A stretch of 64,000 nucleotides of DNA from an uncultured Exiguobacterium sp. Its GTDB lineage: Bacteria; Bacillota; Bacilli; Exiguobacteriales; Exiguobacteriaceae. The stretch spans positions 992,001 to 1,056,000 of the forward strand of contig CAJYMC010000007.1 of NCBI GenBank assembly GCA_913775715.1. Reading direction: 5' to 3'. Under the pieces are notes generated by a model, which worked only from the letters and a program-made list of their open reading frames with translations, had not been told where the DNA came from and ran no database searches. This document shows, piece by piece, positions 8,194 through 17,674 of this stretch. The stretch's first letter is position 1. Every line of letters starts with the position of its first letter. The position numbers were made by a program, and so were the translations under genes.

Positions 8194-9270
8194 ATGAAAA
8201 AACGATTGATCTTTATAGGGACGTTAGCAACCATCACGGTACTAGGTATTTCCTGGTCGAGAGGTGGCGCGGACCCCGTCATGAAAGACAACTATCCATC
8301 CATCCCAAAAGATACGACGTATCGCGGTCAGGTCGCTTGGCCACTAGAAACGCGCGATCGTTCGATTGCCGGCGAAGCAAGCGGCGTCGCTGTTGCTCCG
8401 AACGGTGACGTCTACTATTTACACCGGGGTAGTAATTCATACGGCGATGACACCTACATCACAGAACCGACATTGATCGTGCTCGACGGAAAAACGATGC
8501 AGGTGAAGAAGCGGTTAGGCGCCGGTCTATTCAAGTCACCGCACGGTCTCGAAGTCGATGACCAAAATAATATCTGGATTACCGACATCAGCCTGAACCA
8601 AGTCTTCAAGCTCGATGCGTCCGGTAAAGTTTTGCAAACGTTCGGAAACGCATACGGTCCGTTCACGGAAGTCGGTCTTCGCATCCGAAACGTCTTACCA
8701 AGCATCCCGCTTCAGCTAGATGAAAAGACGTTCGCTCGTCCGACAGACGTCACCGTTTTCAAGGACGGCTCGTTCGCTGTATCTGACGGCTACCGGAATA
8801 GTCGCATTATCATGTTCGATCCAAAAGGAACAGTCAAATGGGAAGTCAATGAACTCGGCAAACAAGACGGGCAATTCCATCTGCCGCATGGGATCAGTAG
8901 TGACGATGAGATGAATCTCTATGTGGCGGACCGGGACAACGCGCGGGTCCAAATCTTTGATCGCAACGGCAAACACATCGATACATGGTCGTCAAAAGAA
9001 CTCGGTCGACCGTACGGGATCGAGGTCGGTGCGAACGGTAAAGTCTACGTCGCCGATGGCGGAAACTATTTAAATGGACAAAAAAAGAACGCGCAGAGTC
9101 AAATCGTCATCTTGAACAAACAAGGAAAGATCGAAAAACGATACGGTGTATGGGGCAAGGAAGCGGGACGACTCCGGATCGCACACGACATCGCGGTCGG
9201 TTCGGATGGAACGATTTATGTCGCGGAGTTGTTGAACAAACGACTACAACTGTTCTCTGAAAAAAGATGA
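8194..9270 (+). CDS. Secreted NHL beta-propeller, amidating-lyase-like
   Basis: A 358-aa exported protein. The start is the ATG after GGAGGAACG; an ATG 11 codons upstream has no site. A signal peptide or membrane anchor spans about residues 3-22. The rest is a six-bladed NHL propeller. Segments SPHGLEVD (His117), ARPTDVTV, SDGYRNSRI (Tyr200), LPHGISS (His232), YVADRDNARVQIFD and IAHDIAV (His331) follow the order of the zinc ligands and active-site tyrosine of peptidyl-alpha-hydroxyglycine alpha-amidating lyase (PAL). Catalysis is inference; it might be a non-enzymatic propeller. Confidence 0.8.
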   Translation: MKKRLIFIGTLATITVLGISWSRGGADPVMKDNYPSIPKDTTYRGQVAWPLETRDRSIAGEASGVAVAPNGDVYYLHRGSNSYGDDTYITEPTLIVLDGKTMQVKKRLGAGLFKSPHGLEVDDQNNIWITDISLNQVFKLDASGKVLQTFGNAYGPFTEVGLRIRNVLPSIPLQLDEKTFARPTDVTVFKDGSFAVSDGYRNSRIIMFDPKGTVKWEVNELGKQDGQFHLPHGISSDDEMNLYVADRDNARVQIFDRNGKHIDTWSSKELGRPYGIEVGANGKVYVADGGNYLNGQKKNAQSQIVILNKQGKIEKRYGVWGKEAGRLRIAHDIAVGSDGTIYVAELLNKRLQLFSEKR

Positions 9271-9378
9271 CAAGTGCACTCGAAAAGTGTAAGAAATAAA
9301 TAGTCTTTTCTTAAAAAACCTCTTAACTCAGCTCGATCCATTTTTGGTAAAATAAAGAAAACCAACTGGAGGTGTCTC

Positions 9379-9816
9379 ATGAAACGTATTTTTACGATAG
9401 CCGTCCTACTGATCCTTGTCGTTTGCGTCATCGTTTTCGAACCGTTCCGTGGTGCGCCACCGAACCCTGAAGTTAAGGTAAACGGAAAGGATGTTCCGAC
9501 CGTCCAAGGGTCTTATTGCTGGAATAGCTTACTCCGCAGTCAATGTGTCGATAAGACATACCGTGACGGTCTTGATCTAGCAAAGAGAAAAACGCCTGTT
9601 ACTGTCTCTGCTGGAGCATCCGTCCGTATCGAATTATCCGGTGATCTTAAAAGCGTGAAATTATCGCAATGGAACGATCAAAAACAGGGATCCCCCGTCG
9701 CTTTGAAAAAAAATCAATTCAACGCCCCAACAGAACCCGGTCTCTATGCGTATGAATTAAATTCGCGCTGGAAACAAGGAGACGGACAATTCGGATTCTT
9801 ACTGAAAGTGCAGTAA
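9379..9816 (+). CDS. Exported protein with PTVQGSYCW motif
   Basis: A 145-aa protein with an N-terminal signal or anchor helix (residues 3-21), then a compact extracellular domain. The core motif VNGKDVPTVQGSYCW is followed 10 residues later by a second Cys (SQC), probably forming a disulphide. A close relative lies at 17861-18298. The start has TGGAGGTG. No function is known; the fold may be a small beta sandwich. A terminator follows directly. Confidence 0.75.
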   Translation: MKRIFTIAVLLILVVCVIVFEPFRGAPPNPEVKVNGKDVPTVQGSYCWNSLLRSQCVDKTYRDGLDLAKRKTPVTVSAGASVRIELSGDLKSVKLSQWNDQKQGSPVALKKNQFNAPTEPGLYAYELNSRWKQGDGQFGFLLKVQ

Positions 9817-9823
9817 ATACAAT

Positions 9824-9858
9824 AACCCCACTGTCGTCTCATGACTTCAGTGGGGTTT
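9824..9858 (+). terminator. Intrinsic terminator
   Basis: AACCCCACTG pairs with CAGTGGGGTTT; it lies between convergent genes. Confidence 0.75.
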
Positions 9859-9862
9859 GCTG

Positions 9863-10342
9863 TCATCCGGTTTGACGATACAGTTGCAAGATTCCGAAAA
9901 CGGTCAAGATGAGATATCCTGTTCCGATGAACAGAAAGACTGGGCGAATCAATTGATCCTTCGGTTGACGCGTAATGCCTTCGAAGAAACAACTGATGAT
10001 GAAACCGAGGACTAACATCCCGCCATACATGAAAAGGAACGAGACAAGAAGACCAACGAGACTTGGTTGCGTGAGTGATAGAGCTAGCCACAAAATACAA
10101 CCAATGAATACGGCAAGCATGAGGGTACCCAATACAATCCCGATAAGTGAATGGATCGTGTTTAGTCGTCGGATCACATCATGACGTTTGACGAGACGCT
10201 CCACTAATGTCATCGCTGACAGACAGGTCAATAAAAATAAGATTAAGAAATAGATCGCTTGCTCGACTGGACGGAACGTCGTGAAAAAGACAGCTCCGGT
10301 AAGAACAAGGAGTGGAGATATGAAAAAAATCAAAGGTTTCAT
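9863..10342 (-). CDS. Hypothetical five-helix membrane protein
   Basis: About 159 aa from the ATG that follows GGAAGGAAAGAA; a longer frame upstream has no ribosome site and a low-complexity basic start. Hydrophobic segments lie near residues 4-22, 27-45, 62-88, 95-118 and 130-152. No family or catalytic motif is recognised. Transcribed alone toward the terminator at 9824-9858. Confidence 0.65.
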   Translation of the reverse strand: MKPLIFFISPLLVLTGAVFFTTFRPVEQAIYFLILFLLTCLSAMTLVERLVKRHDVIRRLNTIHSLIGIVLGTLMLAVFIGCILWLALSLTQPSLVGLLVSFLFMYGGMLVLGFIISCFFEGITRQPKDQLIRPVFLFIGTGYLILTVFGILQLYRQTG

Positions 10343-10498
10343 TTCTTTCCTTCCTTTCGTACGACTTTCTTGAAAGCGAACGCGTGACCCTTCCAATGTA
10401 TCATACAACCTGTTACATTTTTTACCACAATAATCATTTTTCAAATTTTGATACCTATGCACCTTTTTCAATAATTGTAAAAAAATGATAAAAAAATC

Positions 10499-10528
10499 TT
10501 TACGGTTTCATTCTGTATATGCTAGGAT
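10499..10528 (+). promoter_or_regulatory. Possible promoter of the T-box transcript
   Basis: TTTACG (10499-10504), an 18-bp spacer and TAGGAT (10523-10528). A weak match, but placed correctly just upstream of the leader. Confidence 0.35.
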
Positions 10529-10549
10529 GAGACAAATCACATGAATCAA

Positions 10550-10830
10550 ACGCGTCGAAGAGAACAGTACGTCATCTCGGCTTTTCCTAGAGAGCTCCGA
10601 TTGGTGGGAAGGAGCATCAGCCATTGACCGAACCAAGCCTCTGAGCAGCACGGTGGAACCGAATCGGGGATATCGTGACGGGTGCTCCCGTTATCGAGCT
10701 CAGGTATTTGCCGTTTGAAAACGGTCGTACCGATGAAGGCGATACCGGTGACGGTCTCGCGAACAGGGGTGGCACCACGACACGTACAGTCTCGTCCCCA
10801 AGACCAACGTCTTGGAGGTGGGATTTTTTT
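10550..10830 (+). ncRNA. T-box leader, predicted tRNA-Gln sensor
   Basis: A canonical T-box riboswitch. It has a stem I with the AGAGAGCTCC...GGAGC distal hairpin, a specifier loop GAACCAAGC at 10630-10638, a CCCGTTA-type stem II region, the T-box sequence AGGGGTGGCACCACG at 10765-10779, and a terminator at 10795-10830 (CCAAGAC/GTCTTGG, T7). Spacing from both flanking stems places the specifier at CAA (10634-10636, Gln). The bulge TGGC predicts a tRNA discriminator G, which fits tRNA-Gln. CCA (Pro) and ACC (Thr) are less favoured alternatives. Uncharged tRNA should permit read-through into the MFS gene. Confidence 0.88.
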
Positions 10831-10866
10831 ATTGGCTTAAAACACAATAAAAAAGGAGTGTGTCAT

Positions 10867-12093
10867 ATGTCGAATTGGAAATACCCTGGATTGCTATTAC
10901 TTGGTGTCGGTGTCTCGAACATCGGCGCTTGGGTCTACTTCATCGCCTTGAATTTAATTGTCCTTGAACGAACGGGATCAGCGTTCGCCGTCTCCGTTCT
11001 CTATATTCTGTTGCCGATCTCCGCACTGTTGACGAGCCTCTGGTCCGGTAGTGTCGTCGATCGGATCAATCAGCGCCGCTTGCTCGTCATGCTTGACGTC
11101 GCGCGTGCAGGGCTCGTCTTTTCACTGACACTGATTGATTCGTTGTATGTCCTCTATGCGCTCGTCTTTATCCTGAACATCGGTAACACACTGTTTGAGA
11201 CATCGTCATTGATCTACATGACGAAGCTCGTCCCGGAGACGAGTCGTCAACGGTTCAATGCGTTGAAGAACTTTATTCAATCAGCCGGCTTTATTCTCGG
11301 ACCGTCGATTGCTGGATTCTTATTTTTGATCGGTTCTCCGGAGACGGCAATCGTCCTGAATGCGGGAGCGCTGTTGTGTTCTGCTGCCTTGCTATTCGTC
11401 TTGCCCGACGTCCGCCAGGCAGAAACTCCAGCGACGTCCTTCTCACTCCAAGTGATTCTTGCGGACTGGAAAGAGACGCTTCAGTTTGCACGGACGCGGC
11501 GCTACGTCACGCTCGTCTACGCCTTCTATGCGCTGATGCTCGTCCTGATGAGCGGACTCGATTCACTCGAAGCCTCGTTTGCGACGATCGTGTTGCAACT
11601 GGATGAAAGCACGTATGGATTTCTCGTCAGTATCGCTGGAATCGGCATCATCTGTGGTTCTGCCGTCAATGCGATTTTCACGCATCGCTTGTCGCTCCGC
11701 TTCTTGATTCAATTCGGAGCACTAATGACACCAATCGGTTATGTGATCTTTGCCACAGCGACATCGTTCCTGACGGCAGCAATCGGCTTTTTCTTGCTGA
11801 CGTTCGCCCTTGCGTTTGCGAACACCGGCTTCATGACGTTTGCTCAAACGCACATTCCGGTCGAAACGATGGGACGATTTCTCAGTAGTATCCACGTCGT
11901 CCAGTCAGCTGGTGTCATTCTCTTGACGGCGTTGATTGGTTTTTATGCGGAGACCTCAATCCGCTTGACGTATACCGTCGCTGCAGTCAGCTTTCTGCTC
12001 ATCGGAGGATGGATCGTTTGGATCGTCCAGGATCGAACGAAACGGCATTATTTTACGACGAAAACGGACGAAACGATCAAGCTTTCGTCATGA
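10867..12093 (+). CDS. MFS transporter under T-box control
   Basis: A 408-aa major facilitator with about 12 helices. The start is the ATG after AAAAAAGGAG; upstream in-frame codons lie inside the T-box. The loop SGSVVDRINQRRLLV between helices 2 and 3 carries the MFS A-like motif (D-R-x-x-x-R-R). The sequence style is that of MDR-type exporters (MefA/Tet-like group). Control by a T-box suggests a link with an amino acid supply, so uptake or export of an amino acid or peptide is possible. The T-box terminator is its regulatory switch. Confidence 0.85.
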   Translation: MSNWKYPGLLLLGVGVSNIGAWVYFIALNLIVLERTGSAFAVSVLYILLPISALLTSLWSGSVVDRINQRRLLVMLDVARAGLVFSLTLIDSLYVLYALVFILNIGNTLFETSSLIYMTKLVPETSRQRFNALKNFIQSAGFILGPSIAGFLFLIGSPETAIVLNAGALLCSAALLFVLPDVRQAETPATSFSLQVILADWKETLQFARTRRYVTLVYAFYALMLVLMSGLDSLEASFATIVLQLDESTYGFLVSIAGIGIICGSAVNAIFTHRLSLRFLIQFGALMTPIGYVIFATATSFLTAAIGFFLLTFALAFANTGFMTFAQTHIPVETMGRFLSSIHVVQSAGVILLTALIGFYAETSIRLTYTVAAVSFLLIGGWIVWIVQDRTKRHYFTTKTDETIKLSS

Positions 12094-12108
12094 GAAAGGA
12101 AGGGATTA

Positions 12109-12622
12109 ATGAACCTGACCGCAAAACGAATTTTCCTCCGTCCGCTTGACGTGACCGATGCACACGTCTTATTCGAACAAACCCAGGATGAGACATTACG
12201 TTATTTGACTGGTACGACAGCAACGTTTTCGATTGAACAGATTGAACAGCACATTCTTTCGATTCAAGCTGATCCATCGCGCTTCGATTTCGTTATCTGT
12301 TTGAATTCTGGTGGGTGAATGTTCCATTTTAGACATTGTGGCCGAGTTGAAACAAGCGGGCTTTCGCATTTCGATGCGTGCCCTCCCCTGGACCGGTCAA
12401 GGATACGGGACAGAAGCGATCGCGTGTATCATCCGGTTTTGTTTCGAGGAACTTCGACTTCATCAACTTGAACTTGAAGTGTTTTCGCATAATGAGCGTG
12501 CCATCGCTTCGTATAAAAAAGTTGGCTTTGACATCGTAGAAACGATTCCTGCTGCTGTATCCTATAAAGGGCGTTCGTTCGACGAAATCATCATGCGGAA
12601 ATGTAGCCCACTCTATGCTTAA
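12109..12622 (+). pseudogene. GNAT acetyltransferase, frameshifted
   Basis: Two overlapping frames together make one RimJ/RimL-type N-acetyltransferase. The first (MNLTAKRIFLRPLDVTDAHV to FVICLNSGG, stop at 12318) carries the N-terminal strand. The second, entering near 12311 (VGECSILDIVAELKQAGFRI), carries the acetyl-CoA motif (WTGQGYGTEAI) and the C-terminal AIASYKKVGF motif. The break falls in the loop before the VGE strand. It follows the MFS gene by 15 bp. Either a real loss of function or a sequencing error. Confidence 0.75.
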
Positions 12623-12640
12623 AAGCATCACTCCTGATGT

Positions 12641-12666
12641 AGCACCTCCTTCGTGAGGTGCTTTTT
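12641..12666 (+). terminator. Intrinsic terminator
   Basis: AGCACCTC pairs with GAGGTGCT, followed by a T run. It closes the T-box/MFS/GNAT unit. Confidence 0.8.
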
Positions 12667-12832
12667 CTAATCGATTAAAAACGAACATATCGAATTAACA
12701 GATTTTTTAGTCAATTCACTATTATTTGTATATAATGGAAAAATAAAAAGAAATATATGGATATGTACATAAGTGATAAGGAGGTCACATTACACAATTT
12801 TCTTCAAATCAAACGAAAGCGAGGGATAGTAC

Positions 12833-15800
12833 ATGTTGAGATTTATCTGGAATTCCTGGTGGCGCAACAAGGAACGGTTCATTCTGCTCCTCGTCGGCGT
12901 CCTGATCGTCAGTACCGGACTAAGTTATTTAATTGGTACGACGCAAGCCAACAACGGAACGGTCGTCGATGAACTGCAAAAACGCTGGGGCTCATCGTAT
13001 GATATCGTCGTTCGTCCGGAAGGCAGCCGGAGCGTGACGGAAGACTTGAACCTGCTTGAGCCGAACTATATGAGTGGGCTCGACGGCGGGATTTCCCGCA
13101 AGCAATACGAGACAATCAAGCAGATTGCTGATGTTGAGGTCGCAGCACCAATTGCGATGATCGGGAACTATTATACGGATGCTGTGAAGGATACCTACAA
13201 CTTCAAGGAACCAGGCATTTATAAGATTTCATATAAAGATATGCAAGATACTGGACTAAAAAAAGAAACAGAGTCTATGTCGTTCTTTGCCGGAGCAGGA
13301 TGGTCCCCTCCTGAGAGTGACGGATTGAATCGAGATATTTCACCGCAAGAACTAGGCGAGTTTCCCATATACGGTTACGGGAGTGCAGTGATGCTTGCCG
13401 GGATTGATCCGGAAGCAGAAGCACAACTCGTTGGACTCGATCAAGCAACCAAAAATGCTACGCATAGTCGTTATTTCACGAAGGACGATGTCGTGAACGA
13501 TTATGGTGACGGTGTCTGGAACATCCCATTAATCATGAACAGTCAAGAGTACGTCAATGCTTCGCGGACCTATCGCTACGAGAAAGTCGATATTCCACTC
13601 GTCAAAGATTCAATGGTTGAAACGGTGCGCAGTATCATGAAAAAAGGTGGCGAATCTTATCTCAAGACACTCCCTCTCAAAGATACGAAGGAATACTATA
13701 TTTCGACAGAGCAAGCATCAAAGCAACTTATTAAGAACATTCTCGAAGATAAGGTTCCGGAAAATGCAAATGGTGGCTTTGACTGGATGTATCTAAAACC
13801 ATCGTCCGTCGAGTATCAAACGATTGCTAGCCCCTTTGCCAAACGTTGGCCATTTACTTATCAAGTAACGCCTCAAGAGGTTGCAAAAGAAGTTCTGATT
13901 TCGAAACGATCGATGTATCGAAAAGCTCGTATTTTCGGTGACGGTACGGGTAATCTTGATAAAGTACCGAAAATGCATTTGAACTATATTGGTGTCTTTG
14001 ATCCGAAGAAATTGAACATTTCGAAAGACCCATTGACGGAACTGCCGATGGAGACCTATTTCCCGGCGAAAGCCCAATGGGTCATGGACAAGAATGAAAA
14101 ACCGGTCAATCCAGTCCGGGAAGTCAAACCGACGAACGATCCGTATGACTTTTTGACGAAACCACCATCGATGCTGACGACGCTTGACGCCGCCTTTAAG
14201 TTACGTGGTGATAAAGCCATCTCTGCCATTCGTGTCAACGTCAAAGGTGTCGAGACGATGAACGCGACGAGTGAGAAAAAGTTGAAAGCTGTTGCTCAAG
14301 AGATCGAAGACAAGACCGGTCTGATCACCGACGTCACGCTTGGCTCCTCGCCACAGCTCGCGCTGACATACCTCCCTGGATTAAAAGGTGAATCGGCACT
14401 CGGTTGGATCCAGCAACCGTGGATCAAACTCGGTTCATCGATGGCCATCTTTCATGAAGCAAAAGTCGGAATGAGCGGCATCATCGCCAGTGTCATCGCT
14501 GTCGCACTCGTGTATGTCTTTAGTTCAAACATCATCTTACTTTATGCCCGCAAGAAGGAATTCGCGATTTTGCTCTCACTTGGTTGGCGACCACGTCAGC
14601 TCTCGAAATTGCTGTTCCTGGAAGCGACACTACTCGGGACACTCGTCGCCTTGATTTCTTGGACGATCCTCGGTTCATTCTGGCTGACGGCGGATCATCC
14701 GATTGCCTTATCACGAATTATCTTGATCGGACTTGCCGGTCTATTGATTTACTGGGGCGGTACGCTCGTCCCAATGACGCTCATCCGCCGGATTCAACCA
14801 TTCGAAAGTATGCGTTCTGGTGAAGTCTCAAAAGGTCGTCGCTTCGTCCGGGCACAAAGTGTCCTTGGGATGAGCATCAACCAACTTGCAACGTACTGGC
14901 AACGGACGATCCTCTCGACGATCGCGATCGCCTTGCCAACGAGTCTGTTCATCTTCTTCCTGTTCATCACCTTCCGACTCAAAGGTGTCTTGTATGCAAC
15001 ATGGCTCGGTGAATACGTTGCCCTTGAAGTCGGCACGATGCACTATGTTGCGATGGGTGTCGCTTTACTCATCGCCATCTTGACGACGACGGAGATCATG
15101 TGGCAAAACGTCAACGAGCGGAAGAGTCAGCTCGCTGTCTTGAAGGCAACCGGCTGGCGGAACGGTCAAATCCGGACGCTCGTCTTAAGTGAAGGATTGA
15201 TGACGGGACTGTTCGCTGGAATCATCGGTTTGCTCATTGCCCTTGCGATGATCGGTTTCGTCTATAACCAGTTCCCAACAGGTGAGCTCGGTTTCTTGAG
15301 TGTTATGTTGTTGCTTCCTGCCATCACGGGAGTTCTCGGTGCCCTCTTACCCGCTCAACGCGCCGTCAGCATTACACCAAATGCTGCGATTGGAAGTGTC
15401 GCAACGAATACGAAAGCGACGGAACGACGCTTCCGACTCGCCTTGTCCGCAGTTGGTGGTGCCCTTGTCGTTGGTGTCGCTTCCCTGTTCTTCTTTGCTA
15501 CGACAGAAGAAGGACCAACGTCTACCAAACCGGTACAAACAGCTGCACCAACGGTCAAGACGACAGGAACGAAATTGGCAGATGTAAAAGACAAGAAAAA
15601 GAAAGCGTCCTCTATGAAAAAAGTCAATTCGAGCAAGCTCGATAAATTGATGAAACGCGGTGTAATTCAAACTTATCCGGGAGACCCGAAAGCGAAGAGA
15701 AATATTTTCCGCGTTGATAAACTTCTTCTATCACCACCAAAAGAGTTGAAATTGCCAACTCTCGATGACGAACAATATGTCACGGTACCGGTTATTTTAG

Positions 15801-16561
15801 AGAACTACAAGGATAGTAACGTAGAAGGTGGACCTGCTATCTATAGACCGAGCACATTTACCCTAGAAGATACGAACGGGAAAGTATACGAAGCTGTCGA
15901 TTATGAGAATCGGAATCCAGATGTTTGGAAGGACGGCTATCGCTACTTTGCTCCTTCCGTTTCTCGTGTCGACCTTGTCTTCCGTGTACCGCGTGATAAA
16001 AACACGTACGTCCTCTTCGCGACAAGCGAAGCCATCGCCAAACCAACGACCGTCAAAATTGAAGTCAATGCTGTTGACGATACATCAACCACCGCAAAGA
16101 GTGGAGAAAAGAAACAGTCGAAAAAAACGAATACAGGTGTCATCAAGAAATTGATGGATAAAGGTGGCAAGCAAACTTATCCAGGTGATCCTAATGTTAT
16201 GAAGTACCATGGGTTCAAGGTTAGTTCTGCTAAACGAGTTCAACTCCCTGATTTACCATCATCCAAACAAGCTGTTTCTGTCACACTTGAGTTACAAGTA
16301 AAAGGTGAAGCTACAGCTGATTCATACATCGACTACAAACCATTTACATTCCCATTGATTGATAGCCATAAGAAAAGTTATACTTCTGAAAAAACAATCA
16401 ATCACAATAAAAAAGCCTACTCAGAAAACTTAGGATACCACGCTCCTTTACACTCAAAAATCGATGTCATCTACATCGTTCCAAAAACTGAGAACACTTT
16501 CGTTATGAACGCATATGGCGGATTTACCGGTTATCTCTACACCGTCAAAATCAAATTGTGA
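12833..16561 (+). CDS. FtsX/MacB-type ABC permease with duplicated C-terminal domain
   Basis: A 1242-aa membrane protein. A first helix (about 14-34) leads to a large extracellular region (about 35-540), then helix groups near 546-700 and 715-890 with two FtsX cores: KKEFAILLSLGWRPRQLSKL near 573 and KSQLAVLKATGWRNGQIRTL near 762. After the last helix (about 868-890) a Lys/Ser linker leads to two tandem domains at about 931-1080 and 1101-1241, each starting with an L(M/D)K...QTYPGDP motif. Such exporters need an ATPase, but none is adjacent. An unused AAGGAGGT site lies at 12778-12785. The substrate is unknown. Confidence 0.85.
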   Translation: MLRFIWNSWWRNKERFILLLVGVLIVSTGLSYLIGTTQANNGTVVDELQKRWGSSYDIVVRPEGSRSVTEDLNLLEPNYMSGLDGGISRKQYETIKQIADVEVAAPIAMIGNYYTDAVKDTYNFKEPGIYKISYKDMQDTGLKKETESMSFFAGAGWSPPESDGLNRDISPQELGEFPIYGYGSAVMLAGIDPEAEAQLVGLDQATKNATHSRYFTKDDVVNDYGDGVWNIPLIMNSQEYVNASRTYRYEKVDIPLVKDSMVETVRSIMKKGGESYLKTLPLKDTKEYYISTEQASKQLIKNILEDKVPENANGGFDWMYLKPSSVEYQTIASPFAKRWPFTYQVTPQEVAKEVLISKRSMYRKARIFGDGTGNLDKVPKMHLNYIGVFDPKKLNISKDPLTELPMETYFPAKAQWVMDKNEKPVNPVREVKPTNDPYDFLTKPPSMLTTLDAAFKLRGDKAISAIRVNVKGVETMNATSEKKLKAVAQEIEDKTGLITDVTLGSSPQLALTYLPGLKGESALGWIQQPWIKLGSSMAIFHEAKVGMSGIIASVIAVALVYVFSSNIILLYARKKEFAILLSLGWRPRQLSKLLFLEATLLGTLVALISWTILGSFWLTADHPIALSRIILIGLAGLLIYWGGTLVPMTLIRRIQPFESMRSGEVSKGRRFVRAQSVLGMSINQLATYWQRTILSTIAIALPTSLFIFFLFITFRLKGVLYATWLGEYVALEVGTMHYVAMGVALLIAILTTTEIMWQNVNERKSQLAVLKATGWRNGQIRTLVLSEGLMTGLFAGIIGLLIALAMIGFVYNQFPTGELGFLSVMLLLPAITGVLGALLPAQRAVSITPNAAIGSVATNTKATERRFRLALSAVGGALVVGVASLFFFATTEEGPTSTKPVQTAAPTVKTTGTKLADVKDKKKKASSMKKVNSSKLDKLMKRGVIQTYPGDPKAKRNIFRVDKLLLSPPKELKLPTLDDEQYVTVPVILENYKDSNVEGGPAIYRPSTFTLEDTNGKVYEAVDYENRNPDVWKDGYRYFAPSVSRVDLVFRVPRDKNTYVLFATSEAIAKPTTVKIEVNAVDDTSTTAKSGEKKQSKKTNTGVIKKLMDKGGKQTYPGDPNVMKYHGFKVSSAKRVQLPDLPSSKQAVSVTLELQVKGEATADSYIDYKPFTFPLIDSHKKSYTSEKTINHNKKAYSENLGYHAPLHSKIDVIYIVPKTENTFVMNAYGGFTGYLYTVKIKL

Positions 16562-16580
16562 TTAATGCTTTCATCTATTC

Positions 16581-16616
16581 AATCACTGGCTGTCGTGTGA
16601 CAGTCAGTGATTTTTT
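16581..16616 (+). terminator. Intrinsic terminator
   Basis: AATCACTG..CTGTC pairs with GACAG..CAGTGATT, followed by six T. It ends the large permease gene. Confidence 0.85.
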
Positions 16617-16726
16617 GTTTATGTTGACATATGATTTTTACTGAAATCGTTTGCTACACGTCCAAATTTGTTAAGATAATAGACGGAAAATAACTGGAAA
16701 TAAAAATACGTATACGAGGATTTACT

Positions 16727-17641
16727 ATGACATACTTCATGTATTTGTTTTGTTTGATCGTTTGGGGACTGAACTTCATTGCCGTTAAAATCCAAGGAAC
16801 ACCTGTCGCCTTGGAATTATCCCTGACCTATCGATTAGCGATGACCGCTGTTCTTTTCATCCTATTCGCGTTATTCGTTAAACGAACGAACAAACCTACC
16901 GCGACGGACCTGCCATTCATCGGCGTATTCGGTGTCTGTAACTTTGCGCTTAGTTACTTATGTCTTTATTATGCGACGATGTTAAGCTCTGCCGCCATCG
17001 TGACGTTGATATTCTCACTCAAGGTCATTCTGACACCGATCGCACTGCGTCTGTTCTTAAAAGAGACACTCCATGCACGCGTTTGGATCGGTGGATGTTT
17101 TGGTATCATCGGCGTCGGTGTCCTGATCGTTCCGAGTTTAAGCAGCATCCATGGACTGACCGATTTAAAAGGGGTCTTGATCGCCTTGATCGGTACGCTA
17201 TTAACGGCAGTGGGCAACGTCAGTTCAGCGCGGAACGCCAAACAACAAATCAATCCGGTCCATGCCAACGCGATCGGATTCACTGTTGCGAGTCTACTGA
17301 TGGGCGCCATCGTCTGGTTCCAAGGAACACCGCTTACGCTCCCGACAACCGTTACCTATCTTTCTGCTTTACTGTATTTAACCGTGATCGCATCGTTTCT
17401 TGCATGGCTGTTTTATTTGAAACTCGTCAAACGGATCGGTGGTGCGAAGAGCGGTTATATGGTCGCGCTATTTCCGTTGATTGGCGGTGTTGCTTCCGTA
17501 TTGATCGGTGAATCGACGGTATCTCTTCCCTTAATCATCGGCTGCCTATTTAGTTGCATTGGGGCTTCGATTGCTTTAGGAATTGGTGTATCGCGTCAAC
17601 GAAGAAACGCCATACCGGATACGGCGGACAAGATGGGTTGA
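16727..17641 (+). CDS. EamA/DMT family transporter
   Basis: A 304-aa drug/metabolite transporter with ten helices in two EamA repeats (about residues 1-135 and 148-285). The first helix GLNFIAVKIQGTP and the inner RIGGAKSGYMVALFPLIGGV of the second repeat are characteristic. Members export amino acids or other metabolites; the substrate is not predictable. It is monocistronic between two strong terminators. The start follows a weak GAGGATTT site. Confidence 0.85.
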   Translation: MTYFMYLFCLIVWGLNFIAVKIQGTPVALELSLTYRLAMTAVLFILFALFVKRTNKPTATDLPFIGVFGVCNFALSYLCLYYATMLSSAAIVTLIFSLKVILTPIALRLFLKETLHARVWIGGCFGIIGVGVLIVPSLSSIHGLTDLKGVLIALIGTLLTAVGNVSSARNAKQQINPVHANAIGFTVASLLMGAIVWFQGTPLTLPTTVTYLSALLYLTVIASFLAWLFYLKLVKRIGGAKSGYMVALFPLIGGVASVLIGESTVSLPLIIGCLFSCIGASIALGIGVSRQRRNAIPDTADKMG

Positions 17642-17674
17642 TTCAAACCAGTCTTTTCAACCACTTTTCAATTG

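Noticed and set aside
10675..10866. 64-codon upstream extension of the MFS protein
   Set aside because: It lies inside the T-box leader; the real start has its own AAAAAAGGAG site.
12757..12972. 71-aa ORF just before the large permease
   Set aside because: It overlaps the permease start in another frame and has no ribosome site; the AAGGAGGT lies inside it.
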